Source: Acrocarpospora catenulata (lineage in GTDB: Bacteria; Actinomycetota; Actinomycetes; Streptosporangiales; Streptosporangiaceae). From it: a stretch of 53,413 nt of DNA. The translations under genes were made by a program, and so were the position numbers. The DNA is taken from NCBI RefSeq assembly GCF_018476525.1, contig NZ_JAHCST010000063.1, forward strand, positions 1 to 53,413, given 5' to 3'. A model generated the notes under the pieces. That model saw only the letters and a program-made list of their open reading frames with translations. It was not told the DNA's origin and did not search any database. This document shows positions 44,137-52,148 of this stretch, piece after piece (within the stretch, counting starts at the first letter, position 1; each line of letters begins with the position of its first letter).

Positions 44137-45392
44137 GACGGCGTCTGGCCCTGCTGGTGACGGCCACCACCTCACTGGTACTGATCGCGATGCTGGTCCC
44201 GATGGCCCTGCTGGTTCGGGCCGCCGCCGAGAACGGCGCCGTGGCCCAGGCCACCACCGAAGGCCAGTCGGTGGCCGCCGCGGTGGGCACGGTGTCCCCG
44301 GAAGCACTCACCCTGACCGCCGAACGGGCCTCCGCCGGCAGCGGCCACCAGATCACCGTGTTCCTGCCGGACGGCACAGCCCTGGGCGCCCCCGCCGACC
44401 GCTCCCCCGCCGTCGAACTCGCCGCCCGGGGCCGCAGCCTCTCAGCCGAGACCCCCGACGGCGGCCGGGAGATCCTCGTCGCCGTCCAGGGCGGAAACGG
44501 CACCACCGTGGTACGCGTGCTGCTCACCGCCGACGACCTGAGCCGCGGCGTACGCTCGGCCTGGCTGGGCCTGCTCCTGCTCGGCCTCGTCCTCATCGGC
44601 CTCGGCATGGCGGTCGCCGACCGCCTGGCCGTCGCGCTCACCCGGCCGATGACCGGCCTGGCCCGCGTCTCGCACCGGCTGGCCGGCGGTGACCTGGCGG
44701 CCCGCGCCGTCCCCGCCGGACCGCCCGAGGTCCGTGCCGCCGGACTCGCCCTCAACCACCTCGCGGACCGGATCGGCGACCTGCTCACCGAGGAACGCGA
44801 ATCCGCCGCCGACATCTCCCACCGTCTGCGCACCCCGCTCACCGGCCTGCGTCTGGAGGCCGAGTCCCTGGCCGACCCCGAGGAGGCCGAACGCCTCGGC
44901 GCCCGTGTGGACGCCCTGGACCGCGCGGTCACCTCGGTCATCAACGACGTACGCCGCCGTACCCGGGAACGCGGCTCCTGCGACGCCACCGCCGTCGTCG
45001 CCGACCGCGTCACCTTCTGGTCCGTACTCGCCGAGGAACAGGACCGGACGGTCACCCTCGACCTCCCCGCCGGTCCCCTCCCGGTCGCCACCTCGCCCGA
45101 CGACCTCGCCGCCACCCTCGACGCCCTCCTGGAGAACGTCTTCGCCCACACCCCGGAGGGCGTCCCCCTGTCGGTACGGCTCACGCCCACCGGCACCGGG
45201 GCCCTGCTGGAGGTGACCGACGCCGGTCCCGGCATGCCGTCCTCGCTCGAACGCGGCCGGAGCGGGGGCAACTCGACCGGTCTCGGGCTCGACATCGCCC
45301 GCCGTACCGCGGAATCCGCCGGAGGCGCGATGTCGGTCCGCACCCCGGCCGGCGGCGGAACCACGGTCGCGCTCACCTTTGCCCGGCCTTAA
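44133..45392 (+). CDS. Two-component sensor histidine kinase
   Basis: 419 residues from TTG 44133, which overlaps the regulator stop. Membrane helices at about 6-30 and 143-165 enclose a ~110-residue extracytoplasmic sensor with no recognised fold. A HAMP segment follows (LTRPMTGLARVSHRLAGGDL). The phosphoacceptor is H230 in SAADISHRLRTPLTGLR. The ATPase part has the N box LLENVFAHTPEG, DAGPGMPS and a GLGLDIARR lid. This is a PhoR/CseC-like actinobacterial kinase. The ligand is unknown. Confidence 0.9.
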   Translation: MRRRLALLVTATTSLVLIAMLVPMALLVRAAAENGAVAQATTEGQSVAAAVGTVSPEALTLTAERASAGSGHQITVFLPDGTALGAPADRSPAVELAARGRSLSAETPDGGREILVAVQGGNGTTVVRVLLTADDLSRGVRSAWLGLLLLGLVLIGLGMAVADRLAVALTRPMTGLARVSHRLAGGDLAARAVPAGPPEVRAAGLALNHLADRIGDLLTEERESAADISHRLRTPLTGLRLEAESLADPEEAERLGARVDALDRAVTSVINDVRRRTRERGSCDATAVVADRVTFWSVLAEEQDRTVTLDLPAGPLPVATSPDDLAATLDALLENVFAHTPEGVPLSVRLTPTGTGALLEVTDAGPGMPSSLERGRSGGNSTGLGLDIARRTAESAGGAMSVRTPAGGGTTVALTFARP

Positions 45393-45438
45393 CCGTCGCA
45401 AAGCGCGGCCATAGCGAAGGTCAAGCGACGGTATCCCC

Positions 45439-45753
45439 ATGAAGACCAGAACCGCCGTCCTCGGCACCCTGACCGCCCTGTTCGTCACCCTCTCCGCCGC
45501 GCCCCCCGCTTCGGCCTCCGCTTCGGCCTCCGCCTCAGTCTCCGCCTCCGCCGCCGACATCAGCCGCGCCCAGGCCATCAAGATCGCCAAGAAGCGGGTC
45601 CCCGGCGCGTACGTCACGGACGTGGAACGCGAGCGCGAACACGGCTACCGCACCTGGAAGGTCGAACTCCAGAAGGGCAACTGGGAGTACGACGTCTACG
45701 TCGCCATCAAGAACGGAAAAATCATCAAGTTCAAGCGCAAGTACGACGACTGA
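45439..45753 (+). CDS. Secreted PepSY-domain protein
   Basis: 104 residues with a signal peptide (ALFVTLSAAPPASA) and then an Ala/Ser repeat (ASASASASVSASAA) encoded by a GC-rich microrepeat. A single PepSY-like domain follows (ISRAQAIKIAKKRVPGAYV...EYDVYVAIKNGKIIKFKRK). PepSY domains can inhibit proteases or sense cell-wall material. It lies 46 bases after the histidine kinase gene in the same direction, so it is likely part of that module. A strong terminator hairpin follows. Confidence 0.8.
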   Translation: MKTRTAVLGTLTALFVTLSAAPPASASASASASVSASAADISRAQAIKIAKKRVPGAYVTDVEREREHGYRTWKVELQKGNWEYDVYVAIKNGKIIKFKRKYDD

Positions 45754-45771
45754 CGGTAAGCCCACTAACCC

Positions 45772-45814
45772 GGGCCCGGGACCTGACGAAATCAGCACGT
45801 CAGCCCCCGGGCCC
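45772..45814 (+). terminator. Strong hairpin terminator after the PepSY gene
   Basis: Arms at 45772-45788 (GGGCCCGGGACCTGACG) and 45798-45814 (CGTCAGCCCCCGGGCCC), 15 of 17 bases paired, with a 9-base loop, 18 bases past the PepSY stop. No T tract follows. Confidence 0.75.
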
Positions 45815-45820
45815 TTCTGC

Positions 45821-45954
45821 TTCCCGCTGTTCTGCCCCCGCTGTTCTGCTCCCGCGATACTTCCCGCTGTTGCGTTCCCGCCGTGCCCGGTTCCGCCGAT
45901 GAGACCGGATGCGAGCGCCGTGAGCGTCGGCCCGCTGTACTTCCCGCTGTTCCG
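45821..45954. repeat. Degenerate repeats of CCCGCTGTT
   Basis: A purine/pyrimidine-biased stretch in the gap before the hydrolase gene carries the unit CCCGCTGTT or CCCGCTGTA at about 45823, 45837, 45863, 45931 and 45943, often followed by CTGC, TGC or CTTC. The spacing is irregular (14, 26, 68 and 12 bases), so it is not a CRISPR. The function is unknown. The gap 45754-46044 holds no other gene. Confidence 0.45.
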
Positions 45955-46044
45955 CTTCCCGTGTGCTTCCGGCGCGGATTCGCTCACGCGCCCATTCCTG
46001 GAAACATGGTCGCCCACCAGTCAACCCGAGCCGGGAGCGCGCCG

Positions 46045-46764
46045 ATGCCCGAGATCGACCTAACCGAAATTTCCACCCAACGCGGCGGATCCCAGCCCTT
46101 ACACGGATATCTCGCAACACCTCCAGGCGACGGCCCTTGGCCCGGCCTGGTCATGCTCCACGAGATCATGGGCCTGGACCCGATGATGCGCCGCCACGCC
46201 GACCGCATGGCCGAAGCCGGCTACCTCACCCTCGCCGTCGACCTGTTCAGCATGGGCGGCGCCCGCCGCTGCCTGGTCTCCACCATGCGCGCCCTCCACA
46301 AACAACAGGGCCGCCCCTTCACCGACATCGAAACCGCCCGCACCTGGCTCCGCACCTCCCCCCAGTGCACCGGCAAAATCGGCGTGATCGGCTTCTGTAT
46401 GGGCGGCGCCTTCGCCCTCCTCACCGCCACCACCGACTTCGACGCCGCCGCCGTCAACTACGGCCCCCTCCCCCGCGACCTCACCGTCCTCTCCGGCGCC
46501 TGCCCCATCGTCGCCTCCTACGGCGCCCGAGACCGCACCCTCCCCAAGGCCGCCCAAAAACTCCAATCCGCCCTAACCACCCACCAAGTCCTCCACGACA
46601 TCAAGGAGTACCCCACCGCCGGCCACGCCTTCCTCAACGACCCCCAACCCACCCCTCTCCCCCTCCGCCCCTTCCTCCGCGTCCTCGGCATCACCCCCGA
46701 CCCCGCCTCAGCCCCCCACGCCTGGAACCGCATCACCACGTTCTTCGACCACCACCTGCGCTGA
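46045..46764 (+). CDS. Dienelactone hydrolase family protein
   Basis: 239-residue alpha/beta hydrolase. It has the DLH catalytic set: Glu40 (LHEIMGL), the nucleophile Cys118 in GFCMGG, Asp163 (GARDRT) and His194 (AGHAF). Such enzymes open lactones in aromatic degradation or act on other esters; substrate unknown. The ATG at 46045 (MPEIDLTEIS) has GGGAG seven bases upstream; the frame is open further upstream through the repeat region. The rare TTA leucine codon at 46099-46101 is residue 19. It stands alone, followed by the palindrome at 46787. Confidence 0.88.
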   Translation: MPEIDLTEISTQRGGSQPLHGYLATPPGDGPWPGLVMLHEIMGLDPMMRRHADRMAEAGYLTLAVDLFSMGGARRCLVSTMRALHKQQGRPFTDIETARTWLRTSPQCTGKIGVIGFCMGGAFALLTATTDFDAAAVNYGPLPRDLTVLSGACPIVASYGARDRTLPKAAQKLQSALTTHQVLHDIKEYPTAGHAFLNDPQPTPLPLRPFLRVLGITPDPASAPHAWNRITTFFDHHLR

Positions 46765-46786
46765 TCCCATCCTGGAGCCAGAAGGG

Positions 46787-46824
46787 GTAAATTGATTTCA
46801 CCTTTCAAGGTGAAACTGATTTAC
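46787..46824. promoter_or_regulatory. Large AT-rich palindrome before the AAA ATPase gene
   Basis: GTAAATTGATTTCACCTT and AAGGTGAAACTGATTTAC (46787-46804, 46807-46824) form a 38-base inverted repeat with a 2-base centre; 15 of 18 positions pair, and the three mismatches are grouped. It is strikingly AT-rich for this DNA. Its right end is 10 bases from the ATPase start codon, so it covers the likely promoter or ribosome-binding area. It could be an operator, an attenuator, or a remnant of a mobile-element end; it also lies past the hydrolase gene's stop. Confidence 0.6.
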
Positions 46825-46834
46825 GGGAGGTCCG

Positions 46835-48337
46835 ATGGACAAGCCAGGGAACATCGTCGGGCGGTCCCGTCAGTGGAGAACTCTCGAGCGCTTCCTCTTC
46901 GAAGGCGCGGAAGATGGCCCGCTACGACTGGGACTCGTATCTGGCCGCAGGCGCACCGGCAAGACGCAACTTCTCGCCGCCGCGTGCGAGGCCGTCGGCG
47001 GCCTCTACATCCCCTGCGTGCAGGACGAAGGGGATTTGGCGGCCCGATCACGGTTCGGGGCTGCGATAGCCGTACATGCAGGTTTGGGAGCCTCAGCCCT
47101 CGGCACACCGGAACCATGGGAGCGGCTGCTGCGGGCCGCCCTGGACACTGCGGCCCGGACCGCCCCGCCTGGCGCACCCCCACTCGTGGTGATCGACGAG
47201 TTCCCCTACATCATGACCGACGCCCCGCAACTCCCCTCGCTGATCCAGCACCTCTATGACGACTCCCAGAACGGGCGAGGCCCCGGCGGCAGACTGATCC
47301 TCTGCGGGTCCGCGCTGAGCGTGATGCAGGACCTGCTCTCGGGCACCAAGCCCCTTCGCGGGCGCGCCATCATGGACATGCGGCTGAACGCCCTCGACTA
47401 CCGCGAAGCCTCCCGCCTCTGGGGCATCGAGGATCCCGAAATCGCCCTCCGGGTCCACGCCTGCGTCGGCGGCATTCCCGGATACCGCCCCCTGATGACA
47501 AGCGTGCCCAGCACTCTGTCCGACTTCGACCAATGGGTTGCCGGAAACCTTCTCGAAGTCGATGTCAGCGTCTTCACCCGAACAGAGGTCGACTACCTCC
47601 TACGGGAAGACCCGAGGATCACCAATCGGACCGTCTACTACGACATTCTCAGCGCGGTAGCGGGCGGCGCGAACACCCCATCAAAGATCGGCGCCGCCAT
47701 CGGCCGCGACGACAACGCCGTTCGCTACCCACTGGCCGTCCTGGAGTCGGCAGGCTACCTGACCAGGTCACGGGACCTGCTCCGCGGCCGCCGCCCAACC
47801 ATCACCATCACCGACCCGGTGATCCGCTTCGACCGCCTCATCACCTCCCCCAACCTGGGCCAACTCGAACTGGGCCGAGTCGACCAGGTATGGCGGGCCG
47901 CCGCCCCCACCTTCCGCTCCGCCATCCTCGGCCCGCACTTCGAAGAACTGGCCCGGGACTGGGCCCACCGCTTCGCCCCCGACGAACTCAACCACCCCAC
48001 CGGCTTCGGCCAGATCGGCTACGCCACCATCCAGGACCACGCCGGCCGCGCCAAACACGAAATCGACGTCCTGGCCACCGAGGGCACCGACATCACCCTC
48101 CTCGGCGAAGCCAAAGCCACCCTCAGCCGCCGCGGCCTCCCCGACCTCACCCGCCTGGAAACCATCCGCACCCTCCTCACCCGCGAGGGCCACAACACCG
48201 ACCGAACCATCCTCACTTTGTTCTCCACCACCGGCTTCACCCCCGACCTCGAAGCCACCGCCACCGAACGCCCCGACGTCGAACTGGTAGACCTCACCCG
48301 CCTATACGGCCTGCCATCGCATCGAACTGTCGCATAA
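46835..48337 (+). CDS. AAA ATPase with nuclease-like (DUF234) C-terminus
   Basis: 500 residues. It has Walker A GRRRTGKT (37-44), Walker B with D121-E122 (LVVIDEF), then a sensor region LILCGSALSVMQDLLSG. A winged-helix segment (TPSKIGAAIGRDDNAVRYPL) follows. The C-terminus resembles a PD-(D/E)xK nuclease fold: D411 in HEIDVLA, then E425-x-K427 in LLGEAK. This is the ATPase/DUF234 type known mainly from archaea and many actinomycetes. It may be a defence, toxin or DNA-handling gene, but its role is unknown. GGGAGG precedes the ATG at 46835 after the palindrome. Confidence 0.8.
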   Translation: MDKPGNIVGRSRQWRTLERFLFEGAEDGPLRLGLVSGRRRTGKTQLLAAACEAVGGLYIPCVQDEGDLAARSRFGAAIAVHAGLGASALGTPEPWERLLRAALDTAARTAPPGAPPLVVIDEFPYIMTDAPQLPSLIQHLYDDSQNGRGPGGRLILCGSALSVMQDLLSGTKPLRGRAIMDMRLNALDYREASRLWGIEDPEIALRVHACVGGIPGYRPLMTSVPSTLSDFDQWVAGNLLEVDVSVFTRTEVDYLLREDPRITNRTVYYDILSAVAGGANTPSKIGAAIGRDDNAVRYPLAVLESAGYLTRSRDLLRGRRPTITITDPVIRFDRLITSPNLGQLELGRVDQVWRAAAPTFRSAILGPHFEELARDWAHRFAPDELNHPTGFGQIGYATIQDHAGRAKHEIDVLATEGTDITLLGEAKATLSRRGLPDLTRLETIRTLLTREGHNTDRTILTLFSTTGFTPDLEATATERPDVELVDLTRLYGLPSHRTVA

Positions 48338-48363
48338 CAGACAGCGCGGTCATCGAACCTGTA

Positions 48364-48376
48364 GTCACCGGGTGAC
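48364..48376. promoter_or_regulatory. Palindrome in gap before the metallopeptidase
   Basis: GTCACCGGGTGAC-type perfect 13-base palindrome (6-base arms, G centre), 27 bases past the ATPase stop, in a 215-base gap that otherwise holds AT-rich, probably promoter, sequence. No T run follows, so terminator or operator cannot be told apart. Confidence 0.3.
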
Positions 48377-48552
48377 CGGGGTCACAGAACCATACTTCCC
48401 GGAACTACACTTCTGCAACTTATCGTCATCATATGGACACGAAGGGTGATATTCGGCGCTCTTGAGGCGTTGCATTCAGTGGTGTCACAAGAGACCACAC
48501 CGGTTACCGGGCGACATGGCAGGAGAATGATCAAGATCGTACGCTGTGCCGC

Positions 48553-49344
48553 ATGCGTCTCTCCCCCCTCGTCGCCGCTTGCGCGGTTTCCCTGCCGCTC
48601 TTATCCGGCACGGCTGACGCGAACGCCTACCCCATCAAGGACCGCGTCCTGACCCACAACAAGCTGTACCGCGCAGGCAAACTGAAACCGGCCGCGTGCA
48701 TGGTGAAGGTGATGAACCAGCATTTCGATCCGCCGGTGTCGAAAACGTATGGTCGTGCCGTACTGGACTGCCTCAACGCCGCCTGGGCCGCCTATGCGAA
48801 GAGGGCCCGCCTTCCGTTCGCCAAGGCCAGGGTCGCGTTCGCCACGAAAGAGCCCCGGCGCTTCTGCGGCTCCTCCTGGCCGGACCGCGCCGGCGGGGTC
48901 TACTGTCCCAGCGAACGTCGCTTCATGATGCTGGTGAGCGAAGTCAGCATCGACGAGCCTTGGGGGTTGCACTTCCTGAGCACTCTCACTCACGAGTACG
49001 GCCACCATATTCAGCAAATCAGCGGAATAATCCGGGCAGACCAATACCACCCGTACCGGGGAAAAAGCGAGCTGAACGAACAGGCCCACCGCCTAGAACT
49101 CCAGGCCGAGTGCCTCAGCGGCGTCCTGTTCAAGAGCATGTGGCCCGCACTGAACAGCTCCGAGACCGAGTGGGAGAGCCTGGTCGACAGAACCCGGGCC
49201 GGGGCCGAATACCTCGAACGAACCTACAAGACCAACACCCACGGCAAGGGCCGCAACCTCGAATACTGGCTGAGGCGGGGTTTCCAGACGGGCAACCCGG
49301 CCTCCTGCAACACGTGGGTCGCCCCGTCGGCCAAGGTGGCCTGA
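48553..49344 (+). CDS. Secreted neutral zinc metallopeptidase
   Basis: 263 residues with a signal peptide (SPLVAACAVSLPLLSGTADA, likely cut before YPIKD). The zinc motif HEYGHH (H147, E148, H151) and the downstream LELQAECLSG (third ligand/active-site region) match the YpfJ-type neutral zinc metallopeptidases. Four Cys (C50, C73, C105, C118) suggest disulfides. A rare TTA leucine codon is residue 17, inside the signal peptide (48601-48603). Only a poor ribosome site precedes 48553; an ATG at 48528 with AGGAG upstream is in another frame. A terminator shared with the convergent pectate lyase follows. Confidence 0.88.
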   Translation: MRLSPLVAACAVSLPLLSGTADANAYPIKDRVLTHNKLYRAGKLKPAACMVKVMNQHFDPPVSKTYGRAVLDCLNAAWAAYAKRARLPFAKARVAFATKEPRRFCGSSWPDRAGGVYCPSERRFMMLVSEVSIDEPWGLHFLSTLTHEYGHHIQQISGIIRADQYHPYRGKSELNEQAHRLELQAECLSGVLFKSMWPALNSSETEWESLVDRTRAGAEYLERTYKTNTHGKGRNLEYWLRRGFQTGNPASCNTWVAPSAKVA

Positions 49345-49350
49345 ACAAAG

Positions 49351-49379
49351 ACCGCCGGGGACGGGATGTCCCCGGCGGT
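49351..49379. terminator. Bidirectional terminator
   Basis: Perfect 12-bp stem ACCGCCGGGGAC / GTCCCCGGCGGT with a 5-base loop, between the convergent metallopeptidase (stop 49344) and pectate lyase (stop 49389). Confidence 0.85.
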
Positions 49380-49388
49380 AGGGGTGGG

Positions 49389-50744
49389 TCAGAGGCCGAT
49401 GTTGGCCTGTGGGCCCGCGTACGTGCGGAGCAGGCCAGGCACGCTAGAGGCCGGGTCGAGGGTGTAGGAGTAGAACGAACTCGGCGTGAACGCGGAGCCG
49501 CCGGTCTCCTGTTGCCCGGTGCAGCCGGTGCAGATGCTGCCGGACTGGCGCAGTTGGGCGGCGTCGTCGCGGTAGTAGGGGTCCTTGACGTTCTCGAAGT
49601 AACTGTTCTCCAGCACCATCTTGGTGGCGCCGCGCGCGTAGTTGCCGTACCCGGTGATGTTCTGCAGGTAGTTGTTGTACAGGTGGGCGTAGGCGACGTT
49701 GTCGGTGCTGGGGTTGCGGGAGGCGTTGTCGCGCAGCCAGTTGTGGTGGATCGTCATGCGCGAGGTGACGTTGCTGGTCCAGCCGATGCCGAACGCCTTC
49801 CGGTCCTCCGACAGGATGTTCCAGGACACGGTCAGGTAGGTGGTGTCCAGGCGGCTGTCGATGAGGCCGTCGTTCATCCGGGTGATGTGGTTGTGGTCGA
49901 TCCAGACGTGATGGGCGCCGTCCATCTGGATGCCGTCGTAGTCGTAGAGGTCGTCGCCGGGGTCGTCGTCGGGCATCCGGGTGTCGCGGATGGTCAGGTT
50001 GCGGATGATCACATTGTTGACGCCGGAGCCGAGGAAGAAGCCGCCGTTGACGAGGTGGCCGCCGGTGCCCACACCCACGATGGTCTTGTTGGAGGCCACC
50101 CGGATCTCGGAGCCGTACGGGGTGGCGGTGATCGCGCCGTTGACGCGGATGACGTAGGGCTGCGCGGCGGTGGCGTACCGTACCAGGTCGGCGTAGGTGG
50201 TGACGGTGACCGTGGCGCCGCCCGCGCCACCGGTGGTGGTGGTCAGCCCCATGCCACTCGTGGCGGCGAACCCGTCAGCGTTGCTGGACCAGGTACGCCC
50301 ACCGGGTGAGGGGGTCGGGGTGGGTGAGGTGACGACGGAGCCAGTACAGGCGGTGCCGTTGAGGGTGAACGAGGACGGCACCGGGTTGGACCCCGTCCAA
50401 CTGCCGTTGAAGCCGATACCGGTACTGGCCCCGGTAGCCAGAGCACCGTTGTAGGAGACGTTGGTCGCGGTGATAGCGGCACCACTCTGGCTGTAGGTGG
50501 CGTTCCAACCCTGGACGACCGTCTGCCCGGCGGCGAAATTCCACCGGAGCTGCCAGGAGGAAAGCGGATCACCAAGGTTGGTGATCGTGATGTCGGCACC
50601 GAATCCACCAGCCCACTGCGAGCCGATGGCATAGGTGACCCGGCAACCGGGAGCCGCCGAAGCCGGGCCGGCGGTGAAGGTCAGGGCCGCGGTGAGGGGG
50701 ATGGCGGCGGCCAGCGCGACCAGCCGCGTTCGTAAGGTACGCAT
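49389..50744 (-). CDS. Secreted pectate lyase (PL1) with CBM2
   Basis: 451 residues: a signal peptide (VALAAAIPLTAALTFTAGPA), a family 2 carbohydrate-binding module of about residues 30-135 with the conserved Trp and Gly spacing, a Thr/Pro/Ser linker, and a parallel beta-helix pectate lyase. The PL1 calcium/active-site blocks include VWIDHNHITRMND, the RNPSTDN loop with the catalytic Arg, and YDGIQMDGAHH. It cleaves polygalacturonate by beta-elimination outside the cell. AGGAG sits 7 bases before the ATG. It is cotranscribed with the upstream pectinesterase (30-base gap), and the two share a nearly identical CBM2. Confidence 0.93.
   Translation of the reverse strand: MRTLRTRLVALAAAIPLTAALTFTAGPASAAPGCRVTYAIGSQWAGGFGADITITNLGDPLSSWQLRWNFAAGQTVVQGWNATYSQSGAAITATNVSYNGALATGASTGIGFNGSWTGSNPVPSSFTLNGTACTGSVVTSPTPTPSPGGRTWSSNADGFAATSGMGLTTTTGGAGGATVTVTTYADLVRYATAAQPYVIRVNGAITATPYGSEIRVASNKTIVGVGTGGHLVNGGFFLGSGVNNVIIRNLTIRDTRMPDDDPGDDLYDYDGIQMDGAHHVWIDHNHITRMNDGLIDSRLDTTYLTVSWNILSEDRKAFGIGWTSNVTSRMTIHHNWLRDNASRNPSTDNVAYAHLYNNYLQNITGYGNYARGATKMVLENSYFENVKDPYYRDDAAQLRQSGSICTGCTGQQETGGSAFTPSSFYSYTLDPASSVPGLLRTYAGPQANIGL
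50341..50673 (-). repeat. CBM2-coding repeat, copy A
   Basis: 333 bases inside the pectate lyase gene, about 95% identical to 51688-52020 (about 18 differences counted by eye), coding for the cellulose-binding module. Most differences are at third codon positions. Confidence 0.85.
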
Positions 50745-50774
50745 GGATGTGCTCCTAGGTCGGGTGGTGTGGCC

Positions 50775-52148
50775 TCAGCCGACGGGGTTCCAGCCGTCGG
50801 AACCGGCCAGGTATCTCTGCGGGGTGTAGTTGGCCGCCTGCGCATCGCTCAGCTGCGGCCGGTTGGCGTTGACCCCTGCTCCGGCACCCGTATTGCGATA
50901 TTCCAGGAAACGGGCGTTCTGCCAGATGTTGGTGGACATGTCGGTCCACGGCTGCGAGGTCCTGATCGTTGAGCTGAGCGTGGACTCGCGGTAGAGCACC
51001 TGGGCGTCGGGACGCCAGGGCCTGCCCAGGGTGGTGGTGTTCGCGGTGGCTCCGGTGACGCGGGACCGGTAGAACAGGAAGCCGTAGGTCTTGGCCGCGG
51101 GCGTACTGGCGGCGGTGATCGGGCCGCCGGTGCTGCGCTTCTCGTAGATGTCGCAGTTGTCGAAGACGATGGTGCCGCCGCCGAAGATGAAGTCGACGGT
51201 GCCCTCGACGTAGGAGTTCCTGACGTACGCGCGGGCGGAGTCGTTGACCAGCAGGGTGTCCTGATCGCCCAGGACACGCACGTTGGTCAGGGTGGTACGG
51301 TCGCCGTCCAGCCGGAGCGCCACGGCCTGCTGCCCCTCGGGGGTCGAGGTCTCGTCGAAGTCGTTGGAGACCGTCAGGTTGGTCCCGGCGAAGTCCCGGC
51401 CGCTGACCACCATGGTGTAGCTGCCGGACGTCCCACTGGTGTAAGCCGACCGGTTGTTCACGATGACCGTCTGCGCGGCCGTGGAGCCCAGGCCCTGCAA
51501 GGTGACGTACGGCTTGTTGACCGTGACGATCTCGCGGTAGGTGCCCGGCTTGATCGTGATCACCACCCGGCTGGTGTTGTTCGCGGGTACGGCGTCGATC
51601 GCCGCCTGCACCGTGCGATACCTCCCGGTGCCGTCGGCGGCCACGGTAGGAGTGGTAGCGCTGGGTGACGGGCTGCTGATCACCGAACCGGTGCAGGTGG
51701 TGCCGTTGAGGGTGAACGAGGACGGCACCGGGTTGGACCCCGTCCAACTGCCGTTGAAGCCGATCCCAGTGCTGGCCCCGGTAGCCAGAGCACCGTTGTA
51801 GGAGACGTTGGTCGCGGTGACGGCAGTACCGCTCTGGCTGTAGGTGGCATTCCAACCCTGGACGACCGTCTGCCCGGCGGTGAAATTCCACCGGAGCTGC
51901 CAGGAGGAAAGCGGGTCACCAAGGTTGGTGATCGTGATGTCGGCGCCGAATCCACCGGCCCACTGCGAGCTGATGGCATAGGTGACCCGGCAACCGGGAG
52001 CCGCCGAGGCCGGGCCGGCGGGCAACCCTGCGCCGATGTAGCCGATGACCAGCGCGGTCACGGCGACGAGCACACGGCGTCCTGACCGTCGTATGGGGCG
52101 ATGTCGGTGAACCGCCGTCAGCAGGCGGGTCGGGTCCGCTGCTTTCAC
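50775..52148 (-). CDS. Secreted pectinesterase (CE8) with CBM2
   Basis: 457 residues: a long, Arg-rich signal peptide (RRVLVAVTALVIGYIGAGLP), a CBM2 module nearly identical to the one in the pectate lyase, a Ser/Pro linker, and a CE8 pectin methylesterase: PGTYREIVTVNKPYVTLQG, STPEGQQAVALRLDGD, GDQDTLLV, YVEGTVDFIFGGGTIVF (catalytic Asp) and LGRPWRPDAQVLYRES. It demethylates pectin so the lyase can act. GTG 52148 has AAGGA seven bases upstream. It is the first gene of the two-gene pectin operon. Confidence 0.93.
   Translation of the reverse strand: MKAADPTRLLTAVHRHRPIRRSGRRVLVAVTALVIGYIGAGLPAGPASAAPGCRVTYAISSQWAGGFGADITITNLGDPLSSWQLRWNFTAGQTVVQGWNATYSQSGTAVTATNVSYNGALATGASTGIGFNGSWTGSNPVPSSFTLNGTTCTGSVISSPSPSATTPTVAADGTGRYRTVQAAIDAVPANNTSRVVITIKPGTYREIVTVNKPYVTLQGLGSTAAQTVIVNNRSAYTSGTSGSYTMVVSGRDFAGTNLTVSNDFDETSTPEGQQAVALRLDGDRTTLTNVRVLGDQDTLLVNDSARAYVRNSYVEGTVDFIFGGGTIVFDNCDIYEKRSTGGPITAASTPAAKTYGFLFYRSRVTGATANTTTLGRPWRPDAQVLYRESTLSSTIRTSQPWTDMSTNIWQNARFLEYRNTGAGAGVNANRPQLSDAQAANYTPQRYLAGSDGWNPVG
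51688..52020 (-). repeat. CBM2-coding repeat, copy B
   Basis: Partner of copy A at 50341-50673 (offset 1347 bases), inside the pectinesterase gene. Confidence 0.85.

Noticed and set aside
45821-45954. CRISPR array
   Set aside because: Repeats are 9 bases, degenerate and irregularly spaced; no spacers or cas genes.
48528-48652. Alternative start with a good ribosome site before the metallopeptidase
   Set aside because: It is in a different frame; the 48553 frame gives a proper signal peptide and the HEYGHH enzyme.
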